Source: an uncultured Planctomycetota bacterium
GTDB taxonomy: Bacteria; Planctomycetota; Phycisphaerae; UBA1845; UTPLA1
DNA length: 64,000 nucleotides
Assembly: GCA_900696465.1 (NCBI GenBank)
Contig: CAADGE010000035.1
Location: forward strand, 186,001 to 250,000
Reading direction: 5' to 3'
Below the pieces are notes generated by a model. The model had not been told where the DNA came from. It did no database searches and saw only the letters and a program-made list of their open reading frames with translations. Shown here in pieces: positions 38,645 through 46,772 of this stretch; the stretch's first letter is position 1; every line of letters begins with the position of its first letter. The position numbers and the translations under genes are program-made.

Positions 38645-40197
38645 CAGGGTCGCCCCCCCACGAGCGTGCAGGACAGATCGGGCGGCGCATCCAGCGGAGA
38701 TGCCGTCGCTCCTGCCGTGCCGGCAATGCCGCGCAAGAGACCGTTAAACACGATGCCATGCAGCGGAGCCACCGCATACCAGTAAGCCACACCGGCCAGA
38801 CCGTGCGGCTTAAAGCGAGCCGTCTGAGTCAGCACGCTTCCATTCCCTTCCGGGCGGATCTCGAACTCCAGCGTCGCTTCACCTGGCAGCCACATCTCCG
38901 CGCGCAATTCCAGCCGTCGCCCCTCCTCGATCGCCGTGACGCGCCAGAAGTCCAGCGCCTCGCCGAAGGACAGCTTCTCGGGATGCCGACGTCCGCGGCG
39001 AAGTCCTGGCCCACCGACGAATCGGTCGAGGATGCCGCGCAGCCGCCAGAGACCGTCGCCCGTGTAGTAGCCGTTCCGCCCGCCGATGCGACATACCGCA
39101 GCGAAGAGCGCTGCCTGGCTTGCGGAAACGCGCATGCAGCGCCGATCGACGAAGGTGCGGCCACCCGCCCAGTCCGGATCACCGGGAATCGGCCCTGCGT
39201 CCGACCACGTCGTCTCAACTTCGCTCGTTGTAAACCTGCCGAGCGCTGCGTCGATTGCCTCGCGCACGCCGAGACATTCGTGCGGCATGAGTCGGGCTGC
39301 ATCCTCATTGCGGCAGACAACCCGGTTTCGAAGGCCCTCCGCCAGCGGCCGCGCGATACGATGGCTGATCGGCGTAACGAGGTGAATCCACAATGAACTG
39401 AGCCGTGGCGTCAGGACCGGCACTGGAATCACGATCCGCTTTTTCTGTTTCATGGCCTCGGCCATGACGTCCATCAATTCACGGTAGGTCAGGACATCCG
39501 GCCCGCCGATGTCCAGCGTCCGACCGATGCTCTCGGGCTGCTCAAGACAAACAACCAGGTAATGCAGCACATCGCGCACGGCAATCGGCTGACACTGCGT
39601 ACTCACCCACCGCGGCGTCACCATGACCGGCAGCCGCTCCACAAGATAGCGAAGGATTTCAAAGGAAGCCGAGCCCGACCCGATGATCATCGCGGCCCGG
39701 AAGACTGTAACAGGCACCCTGGTCGATGCCAGCGCCGCTTCCACTTCTCTGCGGGAGGTCAAATGCTCGCTCAATCCTTCACCGGTTTCTCCGAGCCCGC
39801 CGAGGTAGATGATGCGTCGAATTCCGGCCTGATGGGCGGCCTTTGCAAAGCGAGTGGCGAGCAGGCGATCATGTGCCCGATAGTTCGCCCCCGCCGACAT
39901 CATGGAGTGGATCAGATAATAAGCGGCATCGCAGCCGCGCATTGCCTGTCGCAACTTTTCAGGGTCGCCCAGATCCGCTTCGATGATCTCGGCGGCGGGG
40001 CCGTTGGCCCACTGCCGCGCGGCTAGCTTTCGCGCCGAGCGCACCAGACACCGAACACGGTATCCGGCGCGGATCAACCGCGGCACCAGGCGCCCGCCGA
40101 TGTAGCCGGTCGCTCCCGTGACCAGCACACAAGGCCGATCATCCTCCCCGGATCCTTCTGCCGCCACACGTTCGTCCATCTCGATCTCCGACGTCAT
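38644..40197 (-). CDS. NAD(P)-binding SDR with C-terminal DUF2867 (SRPBCC-like) domain
   Basis: A 517-residue two-part protein. The N-terminal ~300 residues are an atypical short-chain dehydrogenase with the nucleotide-binding VLVTGATGYIGGRLVPRLI and EADLGDPEKLRQAMRGCDAA, IIYLGGLGE, and a PVTVFRAAMIIG stretch. The C-terminal ~150 residues (GDGLWRLRGILDRFVGGPGL, FWRVTAIEEGRRLELRAEMW, LPGEATLEFEI) match DUF2867. Proteins of this build occur in light-responsive gene sets of other bacteria next to photolyase, as I recall. Substrate unknown. Its stop codon overlaps the uvsE start, and the beta-propeller gene ends six bases upstream. Confidence 0.85.
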   Translation of the reverse strand: MTSEIEMDERVAAEGSGEDDRPCVLVTGATGYIGGRLVPRLIRAGYRVRCLVRSARKLAARQWANGPAAEIIEADLGDPEKLRQAMRGCDAAYYLIHSMMSAGANYRAHDRLLATRFAKAAHQAGIRRIIYLGGLGETGEGLSEHLTSRREVEAALASTRVPVTVFRAAMIIGSGSASFEILRYLVERLPVMVTPRWVSTQCQPIAVRDVLHYLVVCLEQPESIGRTLDIGGPDVLTYRELMDVMAEAMKQKKRIVIPVPVLTPRLSSLWIHLVTPISHRIARPLAEGLRNRVVCRNEDAARLMPHECLGVREAIDAALGRFTTSEVETTWSDAGPIPGDPDWAGGRTFVDRRCMRVSASQAALFAAVCRIGGRNGYYTGDGLWRLRGILDRFVGGPGLRRGRRHPEKLSFGEALDFWRVTAIEEGRRLELRAEMWLPGEATLEFEIRPEGNGSVLTQTARFKPHGLAGVAYWYAVAPLHGIVFNGLLRGIAGTAGATASPLDAPPDLSCTLVGGRP

Positions 40198-40203
40198 TCA
40201 CGG

Positions 40204-41532
40204 CTATGGCGATTTGCCATCGACCGCTGCCGGCCGATTCTCCCAGCGAAACGCAGTCAGGCCCTGAAGATCGCGCACGAACAGCTCATCACCGCAGACG
40301 GCTAGGTGTGCCCATGACTCGGCTTCAGCAACTTCGCGGCGATCGAGGAGACGAAACTTCTTCGGGTTCGCTGCCATCAACAGCAATTCCCCGTTTTGAT
40401 TCAGCGCCAGGATTCGATTGCCGTTGGAAACCATGCTCCAGTACTCTCCAAGCGGCTTGCTGCGCCACAGTTCCTTGCCTTCCTTCAGATCCACACAGCA
40501 GAGCCGACCGTTGCCAAGATGGAGATACGCATGGTGGCCGATGACCACCGGAGAGGACATGTACCCCTGTCCGGGCGTCGTCCATTCCTCGGAAACGCCA
40601 TAGCCGGAGCCATTGCTTGTCACGCGATAGAAGAAGGTCTTGTTCTTGTGGCTGCTGGTGAAGACGCCGTTCTCGAAGACGGTCGGCGTGAGGATGTTCA
40701 TGCCGCGATAGGACGGCACCACCTGCGACCACAACACCTCACCATTCTCTGGGCGAACGCCGGCCAGCTTCTGGCGCATCTGTACGACCAGTTGCAGCTC
40801 TCCGTGCAGGGTCGCAAGCACCGGAGACGAAAACGCGCTGTCCATCCCGCCGCCGTCCTTGAGCGTCTGCCAGACTTCTTTTCCGCTGTGTTTGTCGAGT
40901 TTGACAAACGCGCCGCCCGCCTGAACGTACACGTAATCGCCGATCACCAGGGGCGAGCAGACAAAGCCAAAGCTCGGCACCGGCGTTTTGCGTGTCGCGG
41001 GGAAATCCACACGCCACCGCTCCGCGCCGGTTTCCGCGTCGAGACAGATGAGCACATCGCGCATCCCGGCCACAAAGAGCGATTGGCCGTCGTAGGCAGG
41101 CGTGGAGCGGATCCAGTCGCCGTTTCGGCGAGCGAAGAAGGGCACGCTCATCGCGCCCTTCCAGCTTGTGCGCCAGATTTCCGAGCCCGTCCTGCGGTCC
41201 AGCGCGCGGACAACCTCATCCCGCTTGTCGTGTGTTTCTGTGACGAAGACCCGATCTCCCCCCACGATCGGGCCGCTGTAGCTCGGACCAAGTTCAACCC
41301 GCCAGCTGGTTGACAGGCCGGAGAGGTCCTTCGGCCAAGTTGCAGGATCACCGATCTTCGAATCGCGCGTGGGCCCCCTCCACTGCGGCCAATCGGATTC
41401 CCCTGCCTGACCGAGGGCCGCTTGCGCAAAGAGCAGCAGAAGTGCCGCCTGCCAGATCAGTGACCATGCCGACGGCGCGACAGCGAAAGCGTGAACACTT
41501 TCGCAAGGCAGACGCGAGGTTTTCGTGTTCAT
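40204..41532 (-). CDS. Exported PQQ-type beta-propeller (BamB-like) protein
   Basis: A 442-residue protein with a long signal region (hydrophobic LIWQAALLLLFAQAALG, cleavage near GQA). It begins the mature part with DWPQWRGPTRDSK, the usual start of planctomycete outer-membrane-protein-assembly-like propellers. Repeated blades have the PQQ-like pattern: ALDRRTGSEIWRTSW, CLDAETGAERWRVDF, KLDKHSGKEVWQTLK, GVRPENGEVLWSQVV, CVDLKEGKELWRSKP. There is no sign of PQQ-dehydrogenase catalytic residues, so a structural or binding role is likely. It overlaps the lipocalin gene by four bases. Confidence 0.8.
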   Translation of the reverse strand: MNTKTSRLPCESVHAFAVAPSAWSLIWQAALLLLFAQAALGQAGESDWPQWRGPTRDSKIGDPATWPKDLSGLSTSWRVELGPSYSGPIVGGDRVFVTETHDKRDEVVRALDRRTGSEIWRTSWKGAMSVPFFARRNGDWIRSTPAYDGQSLFVAGMRDVLICLDAETGAERWRVDFPATRKTPVPSFGFVCSPLVIGDYVYVQAGGAFVKLDKHSGKEVWQTLKDGGGMDSAFSSPVLATLHGELQLVVQMRQKLAGVRPENGEVLWSQVVPSYRGMNILTPTVFENGVFTSSHKNKTFFYRVTSNGSGYGVSEEWTTPGQGYMSSPVVIGHHAYLHLGNGRLCCVDLKEGKELWRSKPLGEYWSMVSNGNRILALNQNGELLLMAANPKKFRLLDRREVAEAESWAHLAVCGDELFVRDLQGLTAFRWENRPAAVDGKSP

Positions 41533-42098
41533 GGGGAAACTTCCGGAAATTGGGGCATGAGCTCCAGCCGCGCGGGGTCGTATCCCTTGGCCGGCAGGCG
41601 CGAGAGAATGCCGTTATAGGTTTCCTCATCCAGGGTTGGTGTGCGACTCAGGATCCACAGAAATGATCGGGTCGGATCGCCGACCACGGCGTACCGGTAT
41701 TCGTCATCCAGATCAATGATCCAGTACGGCGCGCCGAACGGATAGAAGAAATACACGGTCAGCTTTGCATTGGTTTCCTTATCAGCCACGGTCGCAAAGC
41801 CGGTGATGGTTCGCTGAATGGACTGGCCGTCTTCGGAGCGGCAGACGTTATGCACGGTCACGGTGCCGTCATCGCGCAGGGTATATTCGGCTGTCACCGC
41901 GAAGCACCCCGCTTCAAAAGAATTGGGATACTTTGCAATCTCGTACCAGGTTCCCATGTAGCGCTCGATGTCGACCCTCTCGACGACCTCCAGGGGCTCC
42001 CCGCCGCCGAACATGAAACAGCCCGACGAGAGACTCGCCAGGAGGGCCATCGTCAACAGCGTCGAAAGCGACAGCTTCTTTGCACACAATTTCGTCAT
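41529..42098 (-). CDS. Blc-type lipocalin lipoprotein, first gene of the operon
   Basis: A 189-residue lipoprotein (lipobox SSGC at about residue 27). The lipocalin GxW motif is in RYMGTWYEIAKYPNSFEAGC, and the rest follows bacterial Blc: AEYTLRDDGTVTVHNVC, GFATVADKETNAKLTVYFFY, GAPYWIIDLDDEYRYAVVGD, FLWILSRTPTLDEETYNGIL. Blc binds fatty acids or lysophospholipids and is made under membrane stress. The ATG has GGAG nine bases upstream. A 10-base palindrome gctgtacagc (42155-42164) lies about 60 bases upstream. Four further genes follow with overlaps of 4 and 1 bases and one gap of 6, so this is the head of a five-gene operon. Confidence 0.92.
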   Translation of the reverse strand: MTKLCAKKLSLSTLLTMALLASLSSGCFMFGGGEPLEVVERVDIERYMGTWYEIAKYPNSFEAGCFAVTAEYTLRDDGTVTVHNVCRSEDGQSIQRTITGFATVADKETNAKLTVYFFYPFGAPYWIIDLDDEYRYAVVGDPTRSFLWILSRTPTLDEETYNGILSRLPAKGYDPARLELMPQFPEVSP

Positions 42099-42175
42099 TT
42101 GGATTTACTCCGCAAAATATCCTTGCTGGCTGGAGCCCATCGTCAGCATGATTCGCTGTACAGCAGAACGTGAAA

Positions 42176-42214
42176 CCGGGGCCGCCTGCGTATCCTGCAC
42201 GAAAGCGACCCCGG
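42176..42214 (-). terminator. Hairpin between the DUF378 gene and the lipocalin operon
   Basis: CCGGGGCCGC (42176-42185) pairs with GCGACCCCGG (42205-42214) with one mismatch and a 19-base loop. It follows the minus-strand DUF378 gene and could separate it from the lipocalin operon. There is no long T-run, so termination may be partial. Confidence 0.4.
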
Positions 42215-42235
42215 CTCTTGGTTCAACTCATCACG

Positions 42236-42457
42236 TCAGGCCATCGCAGGCCGAACGCCCCATCGCCGCTGAATGGCGCCGAGCGACATCGCTTGGTAGA
42301 CCGCCGCCACACCCACGAGCGCGTAGACTGCTTTGGCGAGCATCGAACCGGCTCCGAAGATCGTCGCGACCAGATCAAAATTGGCCACGCCGACCATGCC
42401 CCAGTTGAGTCCGCCGACCACAAGCAATACCGCGGCAATCACATCAAAAGTCTTCAT
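42236..42457 (-). CDS. DUF378 small membrane protein
   Basis: A 73-residue protein with two hydrophobic helices: VIAAVLLVVGGLNWGMVGVA and LAKAVYALVGVAAVYQAMS. The GGLNWGMVG motif with following NFDLVA is the DUF378 signature. Function unknown; members are small inner-membrane proteins often found near stress genes. GAGGTG lies five bases before the ATG. It sits between the fasciclin gene and the lipocalin operon on the same strand. Confidence 0.85.
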   Translation of the reverse strand: MKTFDVIAAVLLVVGGLNWGMVGVANFDLVATIFGAGSMLAKAVYALVGVAAVYQAMSLGAIQRRWGVRPAMA

Positions 42458-42525
42458 CGTTTCACCTCAACAGAATCAGGTTAAAAAACCTCAAGACACT
42501 ACTGAACCACTAGTTAAGCACACAC

Positions 42526-43404
42526 TCACTGCGGCAGGATGACTGCGTCGATCACATGGATCACGCCGTTCTCCGCGGCGACGTCGGGCTTGATCACCCG
42601 CGCATCGTCCACTTTGACGCCGCTGGATGCGTCGATCTTCACATTCTGCCCCTGAACCGTTTTGGCCTCCTTCAGCTTGACCACATCCTTGGCCATGACC
42701 TTGCCCGGTACCACGTGATACGTCAGCACCGAAGCGAGCTTCTTCTTGTCCTTGAGAAGGTTTTCAAGAGCGCCTTTGGGCAGCGCGGCGAAGGCGTCAT
42801 CCGTCGGAGCAAAAACAGTGAACGGCCCCTCGCTGCGCAGGGTGTCCGTCAGCCCTGCGGCCTCAATAGCTGCGAGCAGGGTCTTGAAGGAGCCGGCATT
42901 GCGAGCCGTCTCAATGATGTCGTTCTTGGGAAGAAGGACCGTATCAATGACGTGGATGACGCCGTTGGTGCAGCCGATGTCCGTCTTCGTAACATTGGCG
43001 CCGCCAATGCGCACGCCCCTGGAAGTGTCAATCGACAGCGACTGTCCCAGCAGCGTTCTGGCTGATGTCAGCTTTACCACCTCGCCGGATTTCACGTTTC
43101 CTGAAACGACATGCAGCATCAGCACGGCGCGGAGCTGCTCTTTGTTCTTCAGCAGGTTGTCGAGTGCCCCCTTGGGCAGCTTGGCAAACGCCTCGTCCGT
43201 CGGAGCGAAGACGGTAAAGGGCCCCGGCCCCTTCAGCGCGTCAACGAGGTCCGCGGCCTTCAAGGCCGTGGCCAGTGTGTTGAATGACCCGGCCGAGACC
43301 GCCGTGTCGACGATGTCCTTGCCGGCCTCTGCGCGGGCAGCGCCGGCTTGATTTCCGAAGACAAGCGCCACTGCCATCGCTTCTACGATCATCCATTTCA
43401 ACAT
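42526..43404 (-). CDS. Secreted protein with two fasciclin (FAS1) domains
   Basis: About 292 residues with a signal peptide (cleavage near ARA) and two complete FAS1 domains. Each has the H1 motif, [20 protein letters not shown] in the first and [20 protein letters not shown] in the second, and the H2-like end [12 protein letters not shown] or [15 protein letters not shown]1 proteins mediate adhesion or bind surface ligands. The two domains are very alike, suggesting a recent internal duplication. An ATG at 43404 sits eight bases after AGGAG and was preferred over the ATG at 43410, which is too close to it. It lies between folE and the DUF378 gene on the same strand. Confidence 0.9.
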   Translation of the reverse strand: MLKWMIVEAMAVALVFGNQAGAARAEAGKDIVDTAVSAGSFNTLATALKAADLVDALKGPGPFTVFAPTDEAFAKLPKGALDNLLKNKEQLRAVLMLHVVSGNVKSGEVVKLTSARTLLGQSLSIDTSRGVRIGGANVTKTDIGCTNGVIHVIDTVLLPKNDIIETARNAGSFKTLLAAIEAAGLTDTLRSEGPFTVFAPTDDAFAALPKGALENLLKDKKKLASVLTYHVVPGKVMAKDVVKLKEAKTVQGQNVKIDASSGVKVDDARVIKPDVAAENGVIHVIDAVILPQ

Positions 43405-43540
43405 GAGCATTACTCCTCGATCTTGCTTTCATCATCTCTTTTCGCGGGCGGCCGAGGAAAACACGCGTTTCCTGAATTCGGCCGTGCGACGAAACTCAGA
43501 TGCAACGATCAGTTCGGGTTAACTTTCGATTCAGCTCTTT

Positions 43541-44209
43541 CTATCTCCCTGTGCCCAGGAGAGACATCGCCTCGGCACGCGATGCGGCGCCTGATGCAAA
43601 GACTCCCCGGGCTGCGGAGGTCACCATGACGCTGTTGGGCTTGGAGGCGCCGCGCACCTTCATGCACATGTGCTCCGCCTCGATTACCACCAGCGCGCCG
43701 CGAGCATCCAGATGAATCATCAGGGCGTCAGCAATCTGGGCGGTCATTCGTTCCTGAACCTGCGGACGTCGTGCGTATGCATCGACCGTGCGCGCGAGCT
43801 TGGAAAGTCCGACGACCCGGCCATTCGGCAGGTAGGCCACGTGGGCGCGGCCCAGGAACGGCAGCAGGTGGTGTTCACACATCGAAGCGAAGTCGATGTC
43901 GCGAAGAACCACGATCTCGTCGTAGGACTCTTCGAATGTTCTCTGGAGGTGGACGGCGGGATCGGTGCGCGTGCCGGCGAACATCTCCGCATACATCCGG
44001 GCCACACGGGCCGGCGTGTCGGCCAGGCCATCGCGATCAGGGTCCTGCCCGACCGCAAACAAAATCTCTCGGACGGCCGCCTCGATGCGCTCCGTATCGA
44101 CCACGCCATGGCTGTGGCCGGCTCGAGGCGCCCGATATTCTGCGCCTGCGATTTCGTAATCTTCTTCGCGGCACGCCTTCGCCGCACTATCCAGACAGGT
44201 TCGAATCAT
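43541..44209 (-). CDS. folE: GTP cyclohydrolase I
   Basis: A 222-residue enzyme that turns GTP into dihydroneopterin triphosphate, the first step of folate and pterin synthesis. Zinc ligands are in [20 protein letters not shown] and in [27 protein letters not shown] and [20 protein letters not shown] are family motifs. The frame continues to an ATG at 44269, but that codon lies upstream of the -10 box seen at 44256-44261, and an AGGTG precedes the ATG at 44209; the resulting length equals that of E. coli FolE as I recall. It is divergent from the CarH-like regulator and probably controlled by it, possibly to supply pterin cofactors. Confidence 0.94.
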   Translation of the reverse strand: MIRTCLDSAAKACREEDYEIAGAEYRAPRAGHSHGVVDTERIEAAVREILFAVGQDPDRDGLADTPARVARMYAEMFAGTRTDPAVHLQRTFEESYDEIVVLRDIDFASMCEHHLLPFLGRAHVAYLPNGRVVGLSKLARTVDAYARRPQVQERMTAQIADALMIHLDARGALVVIEAEHMCMKVRGASKPNSVMVTSAARGVFASGAASRAEAMSLLGTGR

Positions 44210-44255
44210 CAAATCACCTAAAGACGAATAAACAACCAATTCATTCAATACGTTC

Positions 44256-44316
44256 ATATTATTTGACATATCTTTGAATAGTCAAGCTTGACTTGAACGA
44301 AAATTCGTTATATTTG
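44256..44316. promoter_or_regulatory. Divergent folE / regulator promoters sharing one palindrome
   Basis: The perfect palindrome AGTCAAGCTTGACT (44280-44293) supplies TTGACT as the -35 box in both directions. On the plus strand TTGACT (44288-44293) is followed after 17 bases by TATTTG (44311-44316). On the minus strand TTGACT (44285-44280) is followed after 18 bases by TAATAT (44261-44256). The plus-strand spacer contains a second inverted repeat, AACGAA-AA-TTCGTT (44296-44309). The region is strongly AT-rich for this genome. A MerR-type dimer binding between -35 and -10 would fit, so autoregulation together with folE control is likely. Confidence 0.65.
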
Positions 44317-44341
44317 TTTGTATCTCATTAGTGGAGGAACA

Positions 44342-45214
44342 TTGAGTCCGATAATTTCGCCAAGAGAGCTTGCGGAGGCCATAGGTGTCAGCGAGTCATC
44401 GCTCAAGAGGTGGGCGGACGAGGGGCTGATTCAGGTCTCAAAGACGGCGGGTGGGCACCGACGGATCGCCATCGGCGAGGCCATTCGATTCATCCGGGCG
44501 ACCCGTGCGCCGCTCCTGCGCCCGGAGGCCATCGGCATGGACGACCTGGCTCGGGCGGGAAACGTAGCCCTGCTTTGCGATGACCCGGCGGAGCGCCTGT
44601 TTGCACTTCTTCGGGAAGGAAAAGAGGTGGAGGCATGGGGGCTGATAGCGTCCCTCTATCTCTCAGGGCGATCTGTTGCGGAAATCGGGGATGGCTCGAT
44701 TCGCAGCGCGATGGAGCGCATCGGCGAGCTCTGGCGACATGAAGAGGCGGGGATTTTTGTCGAGCATCGTGCGACGGCGATCTGCTGCCAGGCCGTCGAG
44801 CGGCTTCGATTCCTGCTCGACCCTCCCGGCGCTTCGTTCACCGCCGTCGTGGGCGGTGCCGCGGGCGACCCCTACACGCTGGCGCCGCTGCTGGTGACGG
44901 CGACACTGGCGTCTGAAGGCGCAGCGACAACTAATCTTGGACCGGACACGCCGACCGAGGCATTGCTGGCATCCATTGAAGAACACGATCCACACATCGT
45001 CTGCCTCTGCGTCAACTCCATTCGCGACGCCAACGAGATCGAGCGCGGAATCGTGCAGCTGGCCGCGCGACAGGCGGCTCGAGGGGCCGAGCTGGCCGTT
45101 GGCGGTCGCGCCGCCGGCCAGTTGCAGCTCCCGAATCGCCCCAACGTGCATATGACCCCATCACTTGCAGAGCTGGCCGCGCTGGTCCGGAATCGCAAGG
45201 GCATCGATTCGTAA
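44342..45214 (+). CDS. CarH/LitR-like MerR regulator with B12-binding-type domain, His ligand missing
   Basis: A 290-residue regulator. An N-terminal MerR helix-turn-helix (SPRELAEAIGVSESSLKRWA, about residues 6-70) is followed by the four-helix cap and a Rossmann-like cobalamin domain, the CarH/LitR architecture. The cap motif Wx9EH is present with W131 and EH141-142, at the same numbers as in Thermus CarH as I recall. The ExHxxG motif that gives the lower cobalt ligand in CarH aligns with GDPYTLA, so His is replaced by Tyr178 and Gly by Ala. Light sensing by adenosylcobalamin is therefore uncertain; it may bind another cobalamin form, another ligand, or none. The TTG at 44342 follows GGAGG closely and matches the family start. 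Confidence 0.85.
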   Translation: MSPIISPRELAEAIGVSESSLKRWADEGLIQVSKTAGGHRRIAIGEAIRFIRATRAPLLRPEAIGMDDLARAGNVALLCDDPAERLFALLREGKEVEAWGLIASLYLSGRSVAEIGDGSIRSAMERIGELWRHEEAGIFVEHRATAICCQAVERLRFLLDPPGASFTAVVGGAAGDPYTLAPLLVTATLASEGAATTNLGPDTPTEALLASIEEHDPHIVCLCVNSIRDANEIERGIVQLAARQAARGAELAVGGRAAGQLQLPNRPNVHMTPSLAELAALVRNRKGIDS

Positions 45215-45428
45215 ATGTCTATCACCCGAGTCGAAGACATGTAGCCGTGACTTCCGCCCGGCCTCGCGTGGCCCCCATCACATTTCCGGAGGGCGACCAG
45301 CTCGCATGCACGAAGTCGGAGCAGCCGCTGCCAATGACAAGGCCGAGATCGCGGGGGTGGCGTTCGATGGTTCACGTGAGTGGCCCTATCGAACTCCACG
45401 GCCTGCGATCCCGGCTTCTTCTTATGTC

Positions 45429-46097
45429 TTAGAAACAAGCGTCTCCGGTCAGGTAGATGCCTGCAGGTGTACCGTTCAGGTGGAGGTTCCCCTGGTTGTC
45501 GACGTTCATGATGAAGTAGGCCTTCTGATCAATCAGAGCGCCGTTTTCCGGCGTGGCCGGCTCGACGAGGCCGACCGGAAAGACCACCGCCATATCCCCA
45601 TTGGGCAGGTACTCTAATTCCCATTGCTGGCGTTCCAGGTTGACGGTCAGCAATAATTGGCGCTCGCCCTGCTGGGTCACAAATGCCCCAAGGATCGACT
45701 GAGCCGGCGGTGACACCCCGTCAACATGGGTCAGCACGTAGGTGTAATCGTGCGACATGCAAAGGAAGATGTATTCACGAAAGCGCTGTCCGTTTGCGTC
45801 TGCGCTTTCTACGAGAAGGAGCCGATTCTCCAGGTAAAACTGCCACGCCAACTTGCAATCGGGCGTATTGCCGCTGGGGCAAGGCGACAGAAGATTCGGA
45901 AATGCGGGGCCTGTATTGTTTCCCGCTTCGGGCTGGTTGATTCCAACCTGCGGGCCCGTTGTGCCGCCGTTGTTCTGGCCGCCATTATTGCCGTTGTTGT
46001 CGATGACGATCGTCGGCGTACATCCACCCTGGCCCGACATCGCGGCGGTTGAAAGGAAGGCAAGCATCATCACGCATGTCATGGTTGCCTTTCGCAT
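45429..46097 (-). CDS. Small secreted lipoprotein of unknown function
   Basis: A 222-residue protein with a lipoprotein signal (lipobox GQGGC near residue 26) and an Asn/Gly-rich linker (IDNNGNNGGQNNGGTTG). The remainder is beta-rich, with LAWQFYLENRLLLVESADAN, REYIFLCMSHDYTYVLTHVD, LLLTVNLERQQWELEYLPNG and a C-terminal Cys, and looks like a small lipocalin-like or beta-barrel ligand domain, which I cannot prove. AAGGAG precedes the ATG by seven bases. It is convergent with the regulator gene. Confidence 0.65.
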   Translation of the reverse strand: MRKATMTCVMMLAFLSTAAMSGQGGCTPTIVIDNNGNNGGQNNGGTTGPQVGINQPEAGNNTGPAFPNLLSPCPSGNTPDCKLAWQFYLENRLLLVESADANGQRFREYIFLCMSHDYTYVLTHVDGVSPPAQSILGAFVTQQGERQLLLTVNLERQQWELEYLPNGDMAVVFPVGLVEPATPENGALIDQKAYFIMNVDNQGNLHLNGTPAGIYLTGDACF

Positions 46098-46265
46098 TGG
46101 AACTCTCCTTTTTCTGATTGTGTAGACGCCATCCCTTAGTCAGGGCCGTGCCCGGCGCTCGGCATACTGCCGGGTCGCCGTCCGCCTATTGGGGTACCCG
46201 CGGCTTCGGGTAAAATTCCCGGAATGGGGCAAAAACCTGGCATGGCAGGGAACTGGAGCGCTTAA

Positions 46266-46772
46266 ATGGGCAGGTCGAGTCACTCGGGCGATGTTGAATT
46301 GCTGCTAGCGGTACTTGATGAGGCGTTTATGAGGAAGTCCTGGCATGGTACGAATCTGCGGGGCTCGCTTCGGGGGTTGTCGGCGAAGCGGGCCGCCTGG
46401 TCGCCGGGGCGTGGCCGCAAGAGCATCTGGGAGCATGTGCTGCACGCGGCCTATTGGAAGTACACCGTGCGCCGCCGACTCGTCGGCGAGAAGCGCGGGG
46501 CCTTCGCGCTGGCGGGGAGCAACTGGTTTCCTGTTCCGGCAGGGGCGCCGGATCGCGCCTGGAAGGATGCCGTACGCCTGCTGGAGGATGAACACCAGCG
46601 GCTGCGAGATGCGGTTGCTTCATTGTCGCCGAAGGCGCTGCATGCCCGGCCGGGCGGCAGCAAGCTGACCAACGCCTACATAATTCGCGGAATCGCGCTG
46701 CACGATATCTATCACACCGGCCAGATTCAGTTCATCAAGAGGATGCGGCGTGGCGGGGGCGAACGAGACTAA
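46266..46772 (+). CDS. DinB-superfamily protein
   Basis: A 168-residue protein of the DinB/YfiT four-helix fold: IWEHVLHAAYWKYTVRRRLV with the first His, then RLLEDEHQRLRDAVASLS, and GIALHDIYHTGQIQFIKRM with the second and third His. The His triad is complete, so it should bind a divalent metal. Such enzymes include thiol-dependent transferases in stress defence; the substrate is unknown. GGAG lies seven bases before the ATG. Its last four bases overlap the convergent glycosylasparaginase gene. Confidence 0.82.
   Translation: MGRSSHSGDVELLLAVLDEAFMRKSWHGTNLRGSLRGLSAKRAAWSPGRGRKSIWEHVLHAAYWKYTVRRRLVGEKRGAFALAGSNWFPVPAGAPDRAWKDAVRLLEDEHQRLRDAVASLSPKALHARPGGSKLTNAYIIRGIALHDIYHTGQIQFIKRMRRGGGERD

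Noticed and set aside
45215-45240. ATGTCT...AGACAT inverted repeat after the regulator gene as a terminator
   Set aside because: The stem is only six pairs with a 14-base loop and no T-run.
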